From: Allorhizobium undicola ORS 992 = ATCC 700741
GTDB lineage: Bacteria > Pseudomonadota > Alphaproteobacteria > Rhizobiales > Rhizobiaceae
Assembly (NCBI RefSeq): GCF_000621665.1
Contig: NZ_JHXQ01000026.1
Coordinates: forward strand, 1 to 50,223
Direction of reading: 5' to 3'
DNA length: 50,223 bases
The notes under the pieces were generated by a model. That model did not search any database. It was not told the DNA's origin and saw only the letters and a list, made by a program, of their open reading frames with translations. A program made the position numbers and the translations under genes. The first letter of the stretch is position 1. The number at the start of each line of letters is the position of its first letter. Shown in pieces: positions 26,004 to 34,755 of this stretch.

Positions 26004-27548
26004 TCAACCGTCCCTGTTCCTGTCTAAAGGGGCGGGGGGCGATGTGTAAAGTAACGAAAGTGCAAGTTTCATCACCCTTGAAACTTTGGCAGGCAGCCTC
26101 GCCGCCACGCCATCCAGCACGGCCGCATCTGCCGCAGGCACAGTGCGCAACAGCCTGAGCGCCGTGAAATAGGCAAGCGCGCCGCAGATAATTGCCAGTA
26201 TCAGACCGGCTATGCCGCTCACGCCGCCCAGAACGCCAAGGGCAGCCGCCGCGCACAGCATGGAGGCCGCCGTGATTTTCAACAGGCTGAGGCCAAGCCC
26301 GGCCAGCGAACCTTCGAATTTCATCCATCGCAGCATGGCAAGGCTCATCACGGTAAAGACGATGATGCGCACAAAGGCTGCGCCCTCCCCGGCAAAATGC
26401 GGCACCAGCGCAATATCGCCCACCACCATGATGGCCGCCCCGCCAAGCCCCACGTAAAGACGCTCCCGGACCTTGTCGATGGCAAAGAGATATTGCGTGG
26501 CCACCTGGCTTGCAACGGCTGCCGGGACGCTCAACGCCAGAAACACCAGCATGGAGCCGCTTTCCTGAAAGGCATTGCCAAAGACCGTCGTGACGAGTTG
26601 CGGCGCAATCGCCGCAAGGCCAAGGCTCATGGGAAGGGTGAAATAGGCAAGGCTGCGGACCACGCTTGCAAAAAGCTCCACCGGCAGGTGGCCCTGTTTC
26701 TGCGCCTCCAGCTTTTCGGAATAATAAGGCACGAGACTGCCAGAAAGCTGAATGGGCAATTGCAGCGCCAGATTGCTCAGCGAGAAGGCCACCGCATAAT
26801 ATCCAACCTCTTCCACCCCCTGATAGCGCTGGAGAAAGAAAAGCTCGATCCGGTTCAGGAAAACGGAATCGACGATGAATTCCAGCGACAGCACGAAGGA
26901 GGACGTGACCAGATAGGAAAGCCCGATGCCGCAACTGTCGGGCGCCTGGCGCAGCAGCGAAAGCGCGAAGGTGAACTGCGAGACATAGGCCAGCACATAG
27001 CCCGCAAGGGCGCCGGGAATGCCGAAGGCGAGCGCTCCCCCCACCACGCCCGCCACTTGCAGGCAGCCGGCCGTCAGCGTGAGACGAAAGAAAACCGGCA
27101 CCTTCTGCTCGCCGATCAGGTAGTTCTTGGTGAACATGCCGATGGATTGCACCACGAACAGCACCCCCGTCACGACAATGACGGACGGGGCGGTTTGCGC
27201 CCAATGCTCCCGCTCCGCGATCCAGAAGAACAGGACATAGAGCAGGAGCAGCAACAAGGTCGCCCCCACCACCGGCCAGAGAAGATAGGCGGCAAAGCCA
27301 CGCCGCTCGCCGTCACCATAGCCTTGCGCGCGCAGTTGCGGCAGAATGCGCAGCAGCAGAATGCCCGTTCCAAGCTCTGCCACCAGCGCGGCAGTGCCTG
27401 CCAGCCAGACGGAAAAGGCAATGACGCCATTGGCTTCCGGCCCCAGCAGGCGCGCGGCGAAAATGGAGGAGGCAAAGCCGGTGGCAAGCAGGGTGAGCCC
27501 GGCTGCGGCATTGAAGGCGGAATTGGCAAGAATGCCGGTTTTCATCAA
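26004..27548 (-). CDS. Wzx-like lipid-linked oligosaccharide flippase
   Basis: A 514-residue membrane protein of the polysaccharide-transport (MOP/Wzx) superfamily, with about 14 hydrophobic segments. The N terminus (ILANSAFNAAAGLTLLATGFA) and FAARLLGPEANGVIAF are typical of O-antigen and exopolysaccharide flippases that move lipid-linked repeat units to the periplasm. A basic tail follows the last helix. ATG codons at 27548 and 27545 are both possible starts. Upstream gene of a two-gene minus-strand unit with the tandem hydrolase, and divergent from the GT2 gene. Confidence 0.87.
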   Translation of the reverse strand: MMKTGILANSAFNAAAGLTLLATGFASSIFAARLLGPEANGVIAFSVWLAGTAALVAELGTGILLLRILPQLRAQGYGDGERRGFAAYLLWPVVGATLLLLLLYVLFFWIAEREHWAQTAPSVIVVTGVLFVVQSIGMFTKNYLIGEQKVPVFFRLTLTAGCLQVAGVVGGALAFGIPGALAGYVLAYVSQFTFALSLLRQAPDSCGIGLSYLVTSSFVLSLEFIVDSVFLNRIELFFLQRYQGVEEVGYYAVAFSLSNLALQLPIQLSGSLVPYYSEKLEAQKQGHLPVELFASVVRSLAYFTLPMSLGLAAIAPQLVTTVFGNAFQESGSMLVFLALSVPAAVASQVATQYLFAIDKVRERLYVGLGGAAIMVVGDIALVPHFAGEGAAFVRIIVFTVMSLAMLRWMKFEGSLAGLGLSLLKITAASMLCAAAALGVLGGVSGIAGLILAIICGALAYFTALRLLRTVPAADAAVLDGVAARLPAKVSRVMKLALSLLYTSPPAPLDRNRDG

Positions 27549-27635
27549 CGATCCCTGTCAGGTTCAGGCTTTGGCTATGGATATATCAGCGGCTTTAACA
27601 CTTCCGTAGCGCCCGTGGCTTATCCCGGTTTGACC

Positions 27636-28520
27636 ATGCAAGGGAAACGGAAGGGGTGCGCCGTGTTCAGCCTGATTGTTTGCAGCGTCGATCGCACCGA
27701 CCATCTGGCGCGGCTTTTCCGCTCGCTGGCCACTCAGGATTTTACGCATTTCGAAGTTATTCTCGTCGATCAGAACGAGGATGACCGGCTTGTGCCGCTG
27801 GTCAGCGCCCATCAGGACCGCTTTGCCATTCGCCACATCCGTTCGCCACGCGGCCTTTCGCGGGCGCGCAACACGGGCATTGCCTCGGCAAGCCAGCCCC
27901 TGATCGCCTTTCCCGACGACGATTGCTGGTACCGGCCCGATACGTTGACGCTTGCCAGCGCCATTTTCGAGGCCGATCCGGCGCTCGGCATCGCCACGGG
28001 CCGCACGCTGGATGCCGATGGCCTGCCCTCCGTCAGCCCGACGGGACAAGAGGCCTGCGCCATCACCCGGCGCAACTACCTTTCCTGCGGCAATTCCAAC
28101 GGCATTTTCCTGCGCCGCTCGCTGATCGAAACACTGGGAGGCTTCGATGAGCGGCTGGGCGTTGGGGCGTCCACGCCCTTCCAGAGCGGGGAGGAAGCCG
28201 ATCTTCTGCTGCGCGCCATCGCAAGCGGCGCCACGCTTGGCTACCATCCCCATCTCATCGTTCATCACGATCAGGTGGTGGCGGCCAACAATCCCCGACG
28301 CATCGAGCGCGCCGCCAAATACGGGGCAGGCTTTGGTGCTTTGCTTCGCAAACATGGCTTTTCCCCAGGCCATCTTGCCTACCGGCTGCTGCGCCCGCTG
28401 GCGGGCATGGTGCTTGCGCTGGCCAGGGGCGACCTTGCCGAAGCCCGCTATAAGCGCGCCTGGGCCTGCGGCATCTGGCGCGGCTGGACGGGCTGGCGAA
28501 GGCTCGGCTCTAAAAGCTGA
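27636..28520 (+). CDS. Glycosyltransferase family 2
   Basis: A 294-residue GT-A enzyme that would add a sugar from a nucleotide donor to a lipid-linked glycan on the cytoplasmic side. The opening beta strand (FSLIVCSVDRTDHLARLF) and the acidic metal-binding motif FPDDDCWY are clear, followed by a GQEAC...GFDERLGVG acceptor region with SGEEADLL. There is no membrane segment. I start at the ATG at 27636; GTG at 27663 is an alternative. The open frame continues far upstream, but that part is antisense to the flippase gene. Confidence 0.85.
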   Translation: MQGKRKGCAVFSLIVCSVDRTDHLARLFRSLATQDFTHFEVILVDQNEDDRLVPLVSAHQDRFAIRHIRSPRGLSRARNTGIASASQPLIAFPDDDCWYRPDTLTLASAIFEADPALGIATGRTLDADGLPSVSPTGQEACAITRRNYLSCGNSNGIFLRRSLIETLGGFDERLGVGASTPFQSGEEADLLLRAIASGATLGYHPHLIVHHDQVVAANNPRRIERAAKYGAGFGALLRKHGFSPGHLAYRLLRPLAGMVLALARGDLAEARYKRAWACGIWRGWTGWRRLGSKS

Positions 28521-28564
28521 AGAAGGCTGCCGCCTTGCGGATTTTACAGGATCCAGCCCGGCAA

Positions 28565-29779
28565 TCATGCCATCTCCCGATCAAGGCCGGGAAACAACCG
28601 TTTGCTCAAGACTGTCGCATAAAAGCTGATATGGGTGCGCGCCACACCCTTCCATGAATAGCGGCCAGCCTCTGCCGCAAGCCTGTTCTGAAGCTCCCCG
28701 CCTTCGGCGCAAAGCCGCTGATAGGCAAGCTCCACGCGCTCCGCCGTCGCCTGCGGCTGGCTGAAATCGGCAAGGACCAGATCCCCATGGCGGGCAGCCA
28801 GAACCTCATAGGCCTGGTTTGCATTCAGCACCGGCAGGAGACCGGCGCTCATCGCCTCCACCGCCACAAGGCCGAAACCCTCGTAATCGGAGGCCGACAG
28901 GAAGAGCGAGGCCCCGGCGGCCAGCCCGCGCAAATGTGCATCGCCTGCCCCCACATGCACGACCACATGATCGCCGAGGCCACGATTGGCAATCAAACCG
29001 CGCAGATCGCTCTCACTCAGGTCGGATGGCACACCGGCAATGTCGAGGCGCCAATCCGGCTGGCGCGCGACAAGTACGGCCATCACGTCCAGCAGCCATT
29101 CCAGCCGCTTGTTGCGGGAAAAACGGCCAATGGTCAAAAGGCGTCTTTGCGGCTCCCGACGTTCAAGGCCTGCGAATTTCACCGTATCCACGCCGTTTTC
29201 CACCAGAACGGCCCGGCGCGGATGGATCAGGCGAAACAGTTCGAGGTCCGACACGCTGCAACAAATCAGCTTGCGATAGGCAAGGCCTGAAAGGCGCGTG
29301 ACGGTGTTGAACCAGATCTTTTTGATGCGCCCATGAGCATCGGTGTGGAAAAAGCCACCATGCGTGGTGGCAAACAAGGGCCGGCGATGGGCAAGCCAAC
29401 CCCAGGCAAGTGCGTCGAAAAAGAAATCCACCCCATGCACATGCACGAGATCGGCATCCTTCAAATGCCGGAAAACCGAAAAGGCCAGCGGATAGCGGCT
29501 GCTGCCCCGCCAGGCAAGGCGCACCACCTCGGCCCCCTCGATTACCTCACGGGCGGGCAAAACCGTGCCGGGGCTGGAAAACAGCCGGTCGAGCGTGACG
29601 ATGCGAACCCGGAAACCCTGCGCAATGAGCTGCCGGGAAAGATTGCGAACCACATCTTCCAGACCGCCGCGATTGGGCAGATATTGCCGCACGACCTGCA
29701 CCACCAGCGGGCCTTTGCCGGTTCCGAACGAAGCGCCGGCTGCGCCAATGCTATCGAAATCCATGCCCGGCTCCGCCAT
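28565..29779 (-). CDS. Glycosyltransferase family 4 (group 1)
   Basis: A 404-residue GT-B glycosyltransferase. The N domain shows the glycine-rich QYLPNRGGLEDVVRNL; the C domain has TIGRFSRNKRLEWLLDVM and the donor-binding Glu-x7-Glu motif in SDYEGFGLVAVEAMSAG. It likely adds a hexose to the lipid-linked repeat unit. It converges with the GT2 gene and diverges from the chain-length gene. An internal ATG 15 bases in (29764) is an alternative start. Confidence 0.88.
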   Translation of the reverse strand: MAEPGMDFDSIGAAGASFGTGKGPLVVQVVRQYLPNRGGLEDVVRNLSRQLIAQGFRVRIVTLDRLFSSPGTVLPAREVIEGAEVVRLAWRGSSRYPLAFSVFRHLKDADLVHVHGVDFFFDALAWGWLAHRRPLFATTHGGFFHTDAHGRIKKIWFNTVTRLSGLAYRKLICCSVSDLELFRLIHPRRAVLVENGVDTVKFAGLERREPQRRLLTIGRFSRNKRLEWLLDVMAVLVARQPDWRLDIAGVPSDLSESDLRGLIANRGLGDHVVVHVGAGDAHLRGLAAGASLFLSASDYEGFGLVAVEAMSAGLLPVLNANQAYEVLAARHGDLVLADFSQPQATAERVELAYQRLCAEGGELQNRLAAEAGRYSWKGVARTHISFYATVLSKRLFPGLDREMA

Positions 29780-30059
29780 CCGTACCCATGATGAGCTTTA
29801 TTTTTCTATATTCTTGTACTCGTTAAAGCGCCTTGCCCACGCGGTAAAGCCTCTGGCCGACTTCTGTCCCGCCCTTGCACAAATGCGGTAAAGATTTTTG
29901 ATTAACACGGCATATGCTTATCTATCGTTAACCATGTGGTGACATGGTGCGGCATGAGCCAGTGCGTTCGTGGTTGGCTTGAAACCCGGACGCCCTCCAA
30001 TTTTTTGTTTTACGCATTTCCAGACGGAAAGCCGGGTTCCACGTCTCTGGGGATGCTCT

Positions 30060-32180
30060 ATGAAAACCGCCGCAGGCGGCTGGGCAGACATGGACATCGA
30101 TATTTTTCAGATTCCCGGAATTTTGAAAAGACGATGGCTGATCCTTGCCCTCTGCACGCTTCTTTGCCTTGGCGCTGCCCTGCTTTTCGCAGCCACACTC
30201 AAGCCAAGCTTCAGCTCCTACACGCAGATCCTGCTGGATCCGAAAGCGCTCAGCGCCGATACCGCCGATAATCGGGCCGTTGTCGCAAGCCAGCCCGATC
30301 CCGCCAGCATCGACAGCCAGATCTATGTGGTGCAGTCTTCCGCTGTGCTGGGAGAGGTCATCCGCGACCTGGACCTCACCAGGGATCCCGCGCTCTACAA
30401 GCCGAAGCCCGGTGCCGCCGCGACCGATGAGGAAGTGATGGCCGCCACCATGGCCGGCCTTTTGAAGCGTATGAAGGTGGAGCGGCAGGGTCAGTCTCTC
30501 ATCATGGCGATCACCGTCGATCACCCCGTTGCCCAGAGCGCGGCCACCATTGCCAATCGCATTGCCGCCATTTACCTCAAGCAGGTGGACGAGGCCCGCA
30601 ACGATGCCGCCCGCCGCGCCAGCAACGCCTTTCAGGCGCAGGCAAGCGAATTGCGCGACCGCGTGCTGAAGGCCGAAATGGCGGTGGAACAGTTCAAATC
30701 CGACAATGGCCTGGCCAGCACCGCCGACAAGGGGCTGGTGATCGACCAGCAGCTTGCCGGCCTCAACGACCAGCTCATCGCCGCGCGCGGCGCCGAAGAA
30801 CAGCAGCGCGCCATCTACGAGCAGACCCGCAACCTGACCCTTCAAGCCATAGAGGCGGGCGCCATTCCGGAGGCCGTTCAATCCACCTCCATCGGCCTGC
30901 TGCGTGACCGCTATGTGCAGCTTCTCGACCGTCAGGCCGAAGCAACCACCAATCTCGGCGCCAACCATCCGCAACTACGCGCCATCAATTCGCAGGTGGC
31001 CAGTATGCGCACCGCCCTCCAGCAGGAGCTGGACCGCGTGCGCCAGTCCATGAAGGCCAATTTCGACCGCGCCAGCGCCAATACCAAGGCCCTTTCCGAC
31101 CGGCTGGACAGCCTGACGCGCAGCAGTTTCGACAGCGGGGAAAAACAGATCAAGCTTCGCCAGCTTGAAAGCGAGGCCGATGCTGTCCGCACCATCTACA
31201 AGGCCTTTCTCAACCGGGCCGAGGAACTTGGGCAGCAGCAGACCACGGCCATCAACAATTCCCGCGTGATCACCGAGGCCGTGCCGACGCCCAAATCAGT
31301 GACGGTGCTGCGATTGATGATCGTGCTGGCGGCTCTTCTCTTCGGCCTTGCGCTTGGCAGCGTGCTGGCCGTATTGCGGGAATTGGCAAGCGCGGGCCGC
31401 CAGCCGCAGCCAGACATTGTTTTCACGCAGCCCTCGTCCGCCGCGCCCGGCAATGACATCTCCCGCCTCACCGCCCGGATCATTCCGGTGCTGGCCGATG
31501 CCCGCACCCCTCCCACCCCGGCCAGATCGCGGTTTGGCTGGCTGCTCAGGCCTTTGTCCAGCCGCACCGGGGACATGGCCGCCAGCCTGCAAGACAGCGA
31601 AGCGCGAATGCGGCACGCAAGCGCCACAATCAGTCGCTTTCTGCTGGACTGCGCGCAAGAAAGCCCGCGCCTGACCATTGTTTTTCTGGCCAGCGGCAGG
31701 CCCGCCATGACCGCGAGCTTTATTGGCGACGTGATCCAGCGGCTGGCAGACCGTGAGCACAGCCTGCTTTATGCCGCCGGGCATTTTGCCAGCCGCACCT
31801 ATAGAGGCCGTTATCCCGCCCTGGCCGAAGCGCAAGCGGAGCCGGGACAAGACGCGCCTCCCCTCTCCGGCCTGCTGAAATACGAGCGCTTCGGCCCTGC
31901 CCGGATACCGCCCGGCGAAACGGATGGCCGCCCAAGCTTTGCCCGCTATCTTGCCCGCAACGGCGTCGGGCTGGATGCGGATTTCATTCTTGTCAACGCC
32001 TGCGGCACCGAAGCGGAAACATGCCTGGCCGAACTTGCGCCGCAGGCCGATCTCATCCTGCTTTTTACCGATGACGAGAGTGAGGCGCCGCTTGCCGACA
32101 TGCAGGCCCGCCTTGGCGCCGCCGCCGACCGGCTGATGGGTCGCATTCTTCTGGACAGCAGCGCAGGCGGGCACACATAA
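30060..32180 (+). CDS. Wzc/ExoP-like polysaccharide co-polymerase without a kinase P-loop
   Basis: A 706-residue inner-membrane protein of the chain-length-determinant (Wzz/GumC) type. It has an N-terminal membrane helix (RRWLILALCTLLCLGAALLF), a long periplasmic coiled-coil region, and a second helix (LMIVLAALLFGLALGSVLAV) preceded by the proline-rich PTPKS motif. The C-terminal cytoplasmic domain occupies the place of the tyrosine autokinase, but where Walker A (GxxGxGKS/T) should be it reads LASGRPAMTAS, and no tyrosine cluster is seen at the end. It therefore probably sets chain length without kinase activity. ATG at 30090 is an alternative start. Its stop overlaps the polymerase start in TAATG. 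Confidence 0.85.
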   Translation: MKTAAGGWADMDIDIFQIPGILKRRWLILALCTLLCLGAALLFAATLKPSFSSYTQILLDPKALSADTADNRAVVASQPDPASIDSQIYVVQSSAVLGEVIRDLDLTRDPALYKPKPGAAATDEEVMAATMAGLLKRMKVERQGQSLIMAITVDHPVAQSAATIANRIAAIYLKQVDEARNDAARRASNAFQAQASELRDRVLKAEMAVEQFKSDNGLASTADKGLVIDQQLAGLNDQLIAARGAEEQQRAIYEQTRNLTLQAIEAGAIPEAVQSTSIGLLRDRYVQLLDRQAEATTNLGANHPQLRAINSQVASMRTALQQELDRVRQSMKANFDRASANTKALSDRLDSLTRSSFDSGEKQIKLRQLESEADAVRTIYKAFLNRAEELGQQQTTAINNSRVITEAVPTPKSVTVLRLMIVLAALLFGLALGSVLAVLRELASAGRQPQPDIVFTQPSSAAPGNDISRLTARIIPVLADARTPPTPARSRFGWLLRPLSSRTGDMAASLQDSEARMRHASATISRFLLDCAQESPRLTIVFLASGRPAMTASFIGDVIQRLADREHSLLYAAGHFASRTYRGRYPALAEAQAEPGQDAPPLSGLLKYERFGPARIPPGETDGRPSFARYLARNGVGLDADFILVNACGTEAETCLAELAPQADLILLFTDDESEAPLADMQARLGAAADRLMGRILLDSSAGGHT

Positions 32181-33496
32181 TGCGGCGAACAGGCAGCTCG
32201 AATTCCGGGCATGTCCGCATTGCGATGAACCCGGGCCGTCGGGCCATCTCCGCCGAACAGGCCTTCATGGAGGGGCGTGCGGACGCAAGGCCGGTTTCCG
32301 GCTTTGCTGGTCATATTTTCGGATCGAGCCTTGCAAGTTTCGCGGTCATCGGCGGACTTTTGCTCAATCTCTTGCTGTGTTTCATCAACACGCGCATCAT
32401 GCCGGTCAGCGATACGCATGTCATGCTGGGCGAGATGGCCATGCTGGGCGCGGCCTTTCTGCTGGCCTTTGACCGGCGGGCGGGTGTTTATCTCACGCTG
32501 CTGCTGTTCGTCAGCTACATGCTGATGATCTTTGCCCTGCGCGGCATCAGCGACCTGAAAGCCCTGCGCGATGTGTTCATTCCGGTGGCGTTCTACTTCA
32601 TGGGGCGGCGGCTGGCCAATCCGGTGCTCGCCGACAGGCTGGTTCTGGCCAGCGCGCTGATCGTCATGGCCATCGCGTTGTTCGAATACCTCCTGACGGA
32701 GACCTTTCTCGATTACTTCAACGTGCTGGGCTATTATCTCGCCCGCGGCACGGTGACGCTGAAGGAGGTCTATGGCCAGACCCGCGGCCTGTTTATTTCC
32801 GGCCTCAGGCCGGAGCCGCGCACGCTTCTGCCCTTTCTTGGCCAGCACCGCGTGTCGTCGGTGTTTCTGGAGCCGGTCTCGGCGGGCAATTTCGGCGTTA
32901 TCGCCTTTGCCTGGGCGTTGTTTCGGCCGGACATGCGCGGGCGTTTTGCGGTCATGGCACTGGCGCTTTCCGGCATTGTGCTGGCAGATGCGCGTTTCGG
33001 CTTCATGACCTGCGTGGTAATCGGCCTTTTGCTGCCGGTCTACCGGCTTATCCCGCGAACGGTGTGGCTGGTCGGCCCCTTTTTCGTGCTGGCGGCAGTG
33101 GCCGCCTATGGGATTTTGATCGGCGCGGAAGGCGGGCCAAACGACGTATCCGGCCGCCTCAAGGTGACGGCGGCAATTCTCACCCAGCTTGATCTCTCCG
33201 TGGTCCTGGGGGTGAAGGCCACCGACATGTTCACCGCCGATTCCGGCATTTCCTATACGCTCACCAATTTCGGCCTGCCCGGCTTCATCGGCTTGTGGGC
33301 GGCGTTCATCCTGGCGCCCTTTCGCCAGCCGCCCGCCTGGGTATTTCGCAGTATGATCGTCGTTTATCTGCTGCTGCTGATGCTGATCAGCAACTCCTTT
33401 TATTCGATCAAGACCGCAGCACTGATGTGGTTCCTGCTCGGCACCGCGGATACGGCGGATTGGGCGGCATACAGAACCTTCTTTCGAAGACGGTGA
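32180..33496 (+). CDS. Wzy/O-antigen-polymerase-like membrane protein
   Basis: A 438-residue protein with about eleven membrane helices and a large loop in the middle-to-C-terminal third holding RVSSVFLEPVSAGNFG and a conserved-looking Arg-rich stretch, as in O-antigen ligase/polymerase (Wzy/WaaL) proteins. It would polymerise flipped repeat units in the periplasm. It is translationally coupled to the co-polymerase gene. ATG at 32225 is an alternative start nearer the first helix. Confidence 0.82.
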   Translation: MRRTGSSNSGHVRIAMNPGRRAISAEQAFMEGRADARPVSGFAGHIFGSSLASFAVIGGLLLNLLLCFINTRIMPVSDTHVMLGEMAMLGAAFLLAFDRRAGVYLTLLLFVSYMLMIFALRGISDLKALRDVFIPVAFYFMGRRLANPVLADRLVLASALIVMAIALFEYLLTETFLDYFNVLGYYLARGTVTLKEVYGQTRGLFISGLRPEPRTLLPFLGQHRVSSVFLEPVSAGNFGVIAFAWALFRPDMRGRFAVMALALSGIVLADARFGFMTCVVIGLLLPVYRLIPRTVWLVGPFFVLAAVAAYGILIGAEGGPNDVSGRLKVTAAILTQLDLSVVLGVKATDMFTADSGISYTLTNFGLPGFIGLWAAFILAPFRQPPAWVFRSMIVVYLLLLMLISNSFYSIKTAALMWFLLGTADTADWAAYRTFFRRR

Positions 33497-33554
33497 ATCA
33501 GGCCTTTCACCTTCCCATGCTGGAGCGAGGGAGCAGACGGGAGAAACCCGCCGC

Positions 33555-34604
33555 TTATCGCCCGGCAATCAGCCGATGAATGAAATCGAGCTTCGCCACC
33601 ACCGGATCTGACACCACGAAGGGATAGAGATCCGGCTGCCCCATGCTGCGGTTGATGCCATTGATGGCAACCGTCAGCGGCACCCATGCTCGGATCAGCG
33701 TCTTGACGCTGCGCACGCGGTAGGGGTCGAAATTCACGTCCAGCGCCAGCCCGTCCTCGTCGGTATCCGGATTGGTCTTCAGCCCGAAGGCATAGGCGGT
33801 TTCCAGCGCATCGACCATGTGGAAATAATGCGCCCAGCATTCGGCGAAATCCTCCCAGGGGTGGCTTGCCGCATAGGCGCTGATGAAGCTTGTCTCCCAT
33901 CCGGCGACGGGGCCTTGCTGATAATGCCGGTTGAGGGCCTCGCCGTAATCCTCCTCGTCATTGCCGAAAAGCGCCCGGCATTCCTCAAGACGTCCCGCAT
34001 CGCGCACCAGCACATTCCAGTAATAATGGCCGACTTCGTGGCGAAAATGGCCAATCAGCGTGCGAAACGGTTCGCCAAGCGCCACCCGCCGGGCTTCCCG
34101 CTCGGCATCGGACGCCTCGGCGATATTGAGCGTAATCAGTCCACGGTCATGGCCGGTCATCACCGGCTGGCCGTTGGTCAGGGCTGGATCGTCGGACAGG
34201 AATTCAAGCGCCAGACCCTCGGGATGGGCATCGTCGCGCGGCGGCATGGGCAGGCCAAAGCGTTGCAGCGAATAGAAAAGCATATGCTTGGCAGCCTCGA
34301 TCTTCTGCCAGTTCTCCAGATTTTCCGGCACGGAAAGATCTGGAATGACGAGGTTATGGCGACAGGCAAGACAGAATTCCTCGCCGTCCTCAGCCAGCCA
34401 GTTGCAGGCATTGTGAATGGCATTGGCGCAGAGGTTACGCGGCGCGCCTTGCGGCGTTCCATCCACCAGCGGCACGTCGCCATCGCCCAGAGCCAACATG
34501 TCCATGGTCTCGGGGTCAAGCGCCACGGGCGACTGGCAGGAGAGGCAGCGGCTATTGTCGAAGTGAAGGGTGGTATGGCAATTGCTGCAAGAAAACAGAC
34601 GCAT
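33555..34604 (-). CDS. Zinc-ribbon putative metallopeptidase
   Basis: A 349-residue cytoplasmic-looking protein. The first 80 residues hold a zinc ribbon with CxxC pairs (CSNCHTT, CLSCQSP, then CANAIHNACNW and CLAC). The rest resembles a zinc-peptidase domain with the HExxH-type motif HFRHEVGHYYW and downstream acidic residues (WEDFAECWAHYF). I recognise this as the family annotated zinc-ribbon/putative zinc-binding metallopeptidase; its substrate is unknown. A perfect EcfG promoter lies 64 bases upstream of the start, so I infer stress induction. Confidence 0.82.
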   Translation of the reverse strand: MRLFSCSNCHTTLHFDNSRCLSCQSPVALDPETMDMLALGDGDVPLVDGTPQGAPRNLCANAIHNACNWLAEDGEEFCLACRHNLVIPDLSVPENLENWQKIEAAKHMLFYSLQRFGLPMPPRDDAHPEGLALEFLSDDPALTNGQPVMTGHDRGLITLNIAEASDAEREARRVALGEPFRTLIGHFRHEVGHYYWNVLVRDAGRLEECRALFGNDEEDYGEALNRHYQQGPVAGWETSFISAYAASHPWEDFAECWAHYFHMVDALETAYAFGLKTNPDTDEDGLALDVNFDPYRVRSVKTLIRAWVPLTVAINGINRSMGQPDLYPFVVSDPVVAKLDFIHRLIAGR

Positions 34605-34667
34605 GGGGCCTCCGAAGGCAAGGGAAACGCCGCCCCGGAAAACACTTCGCGGGCAAGGCGGTTTTTA

Positions 34668-34693
34668 AACGCAAACCCTGACCGCAAGGTTCC
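34668..34693 (-). promoter_or_regulatory. EcfG (general stress sigma factor) promoter of the metallopeptidase gene
   Basis: On the minus strand GGAAC (34689-34693), 17 bases, then CGTT (34668-34671): a full match to the alphaproteobacterial EcfG consensus GGAAC-N16/17-CGTT. The -10 lies 63 bases before the metallopeptidase start. Confidence 0.72.
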
Positions 34694-34701
34694 TGTGATC
34701 C

Positions 34702-34726
34702 AAAGGGTGATTGCACATCACCCTTT
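34702..34726 (-). terminator. Hairpin downstream of the histidine kinase gene
   Basis: Perfect ten-base stem AAAGGGTGAT with ATCACCCTTT around five bases, 30 bases past the kinase stop and just before the EcfG promoter. No T run follows, so termination is likely but not certain. Confidence 0.45.
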
Positions 34727-34755
34727 AAAGATGCTCAACCTGCCTTGCCCTTTGC

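Noticed and set aside
24184..27204. A 1006-residue reading of the tandem hydrolase frame
   Set aside because: The part right of 25986 overlaps the flippase gene on the same strand in another frame and has no hydrolase features; the ATG at 25986 is the sensible start.
26397..27635. Long 5' extension of the GT2 frame
   Set aside because: It is antisense to the flippase gene; the glycosyltransferase fold begins just after 27636.
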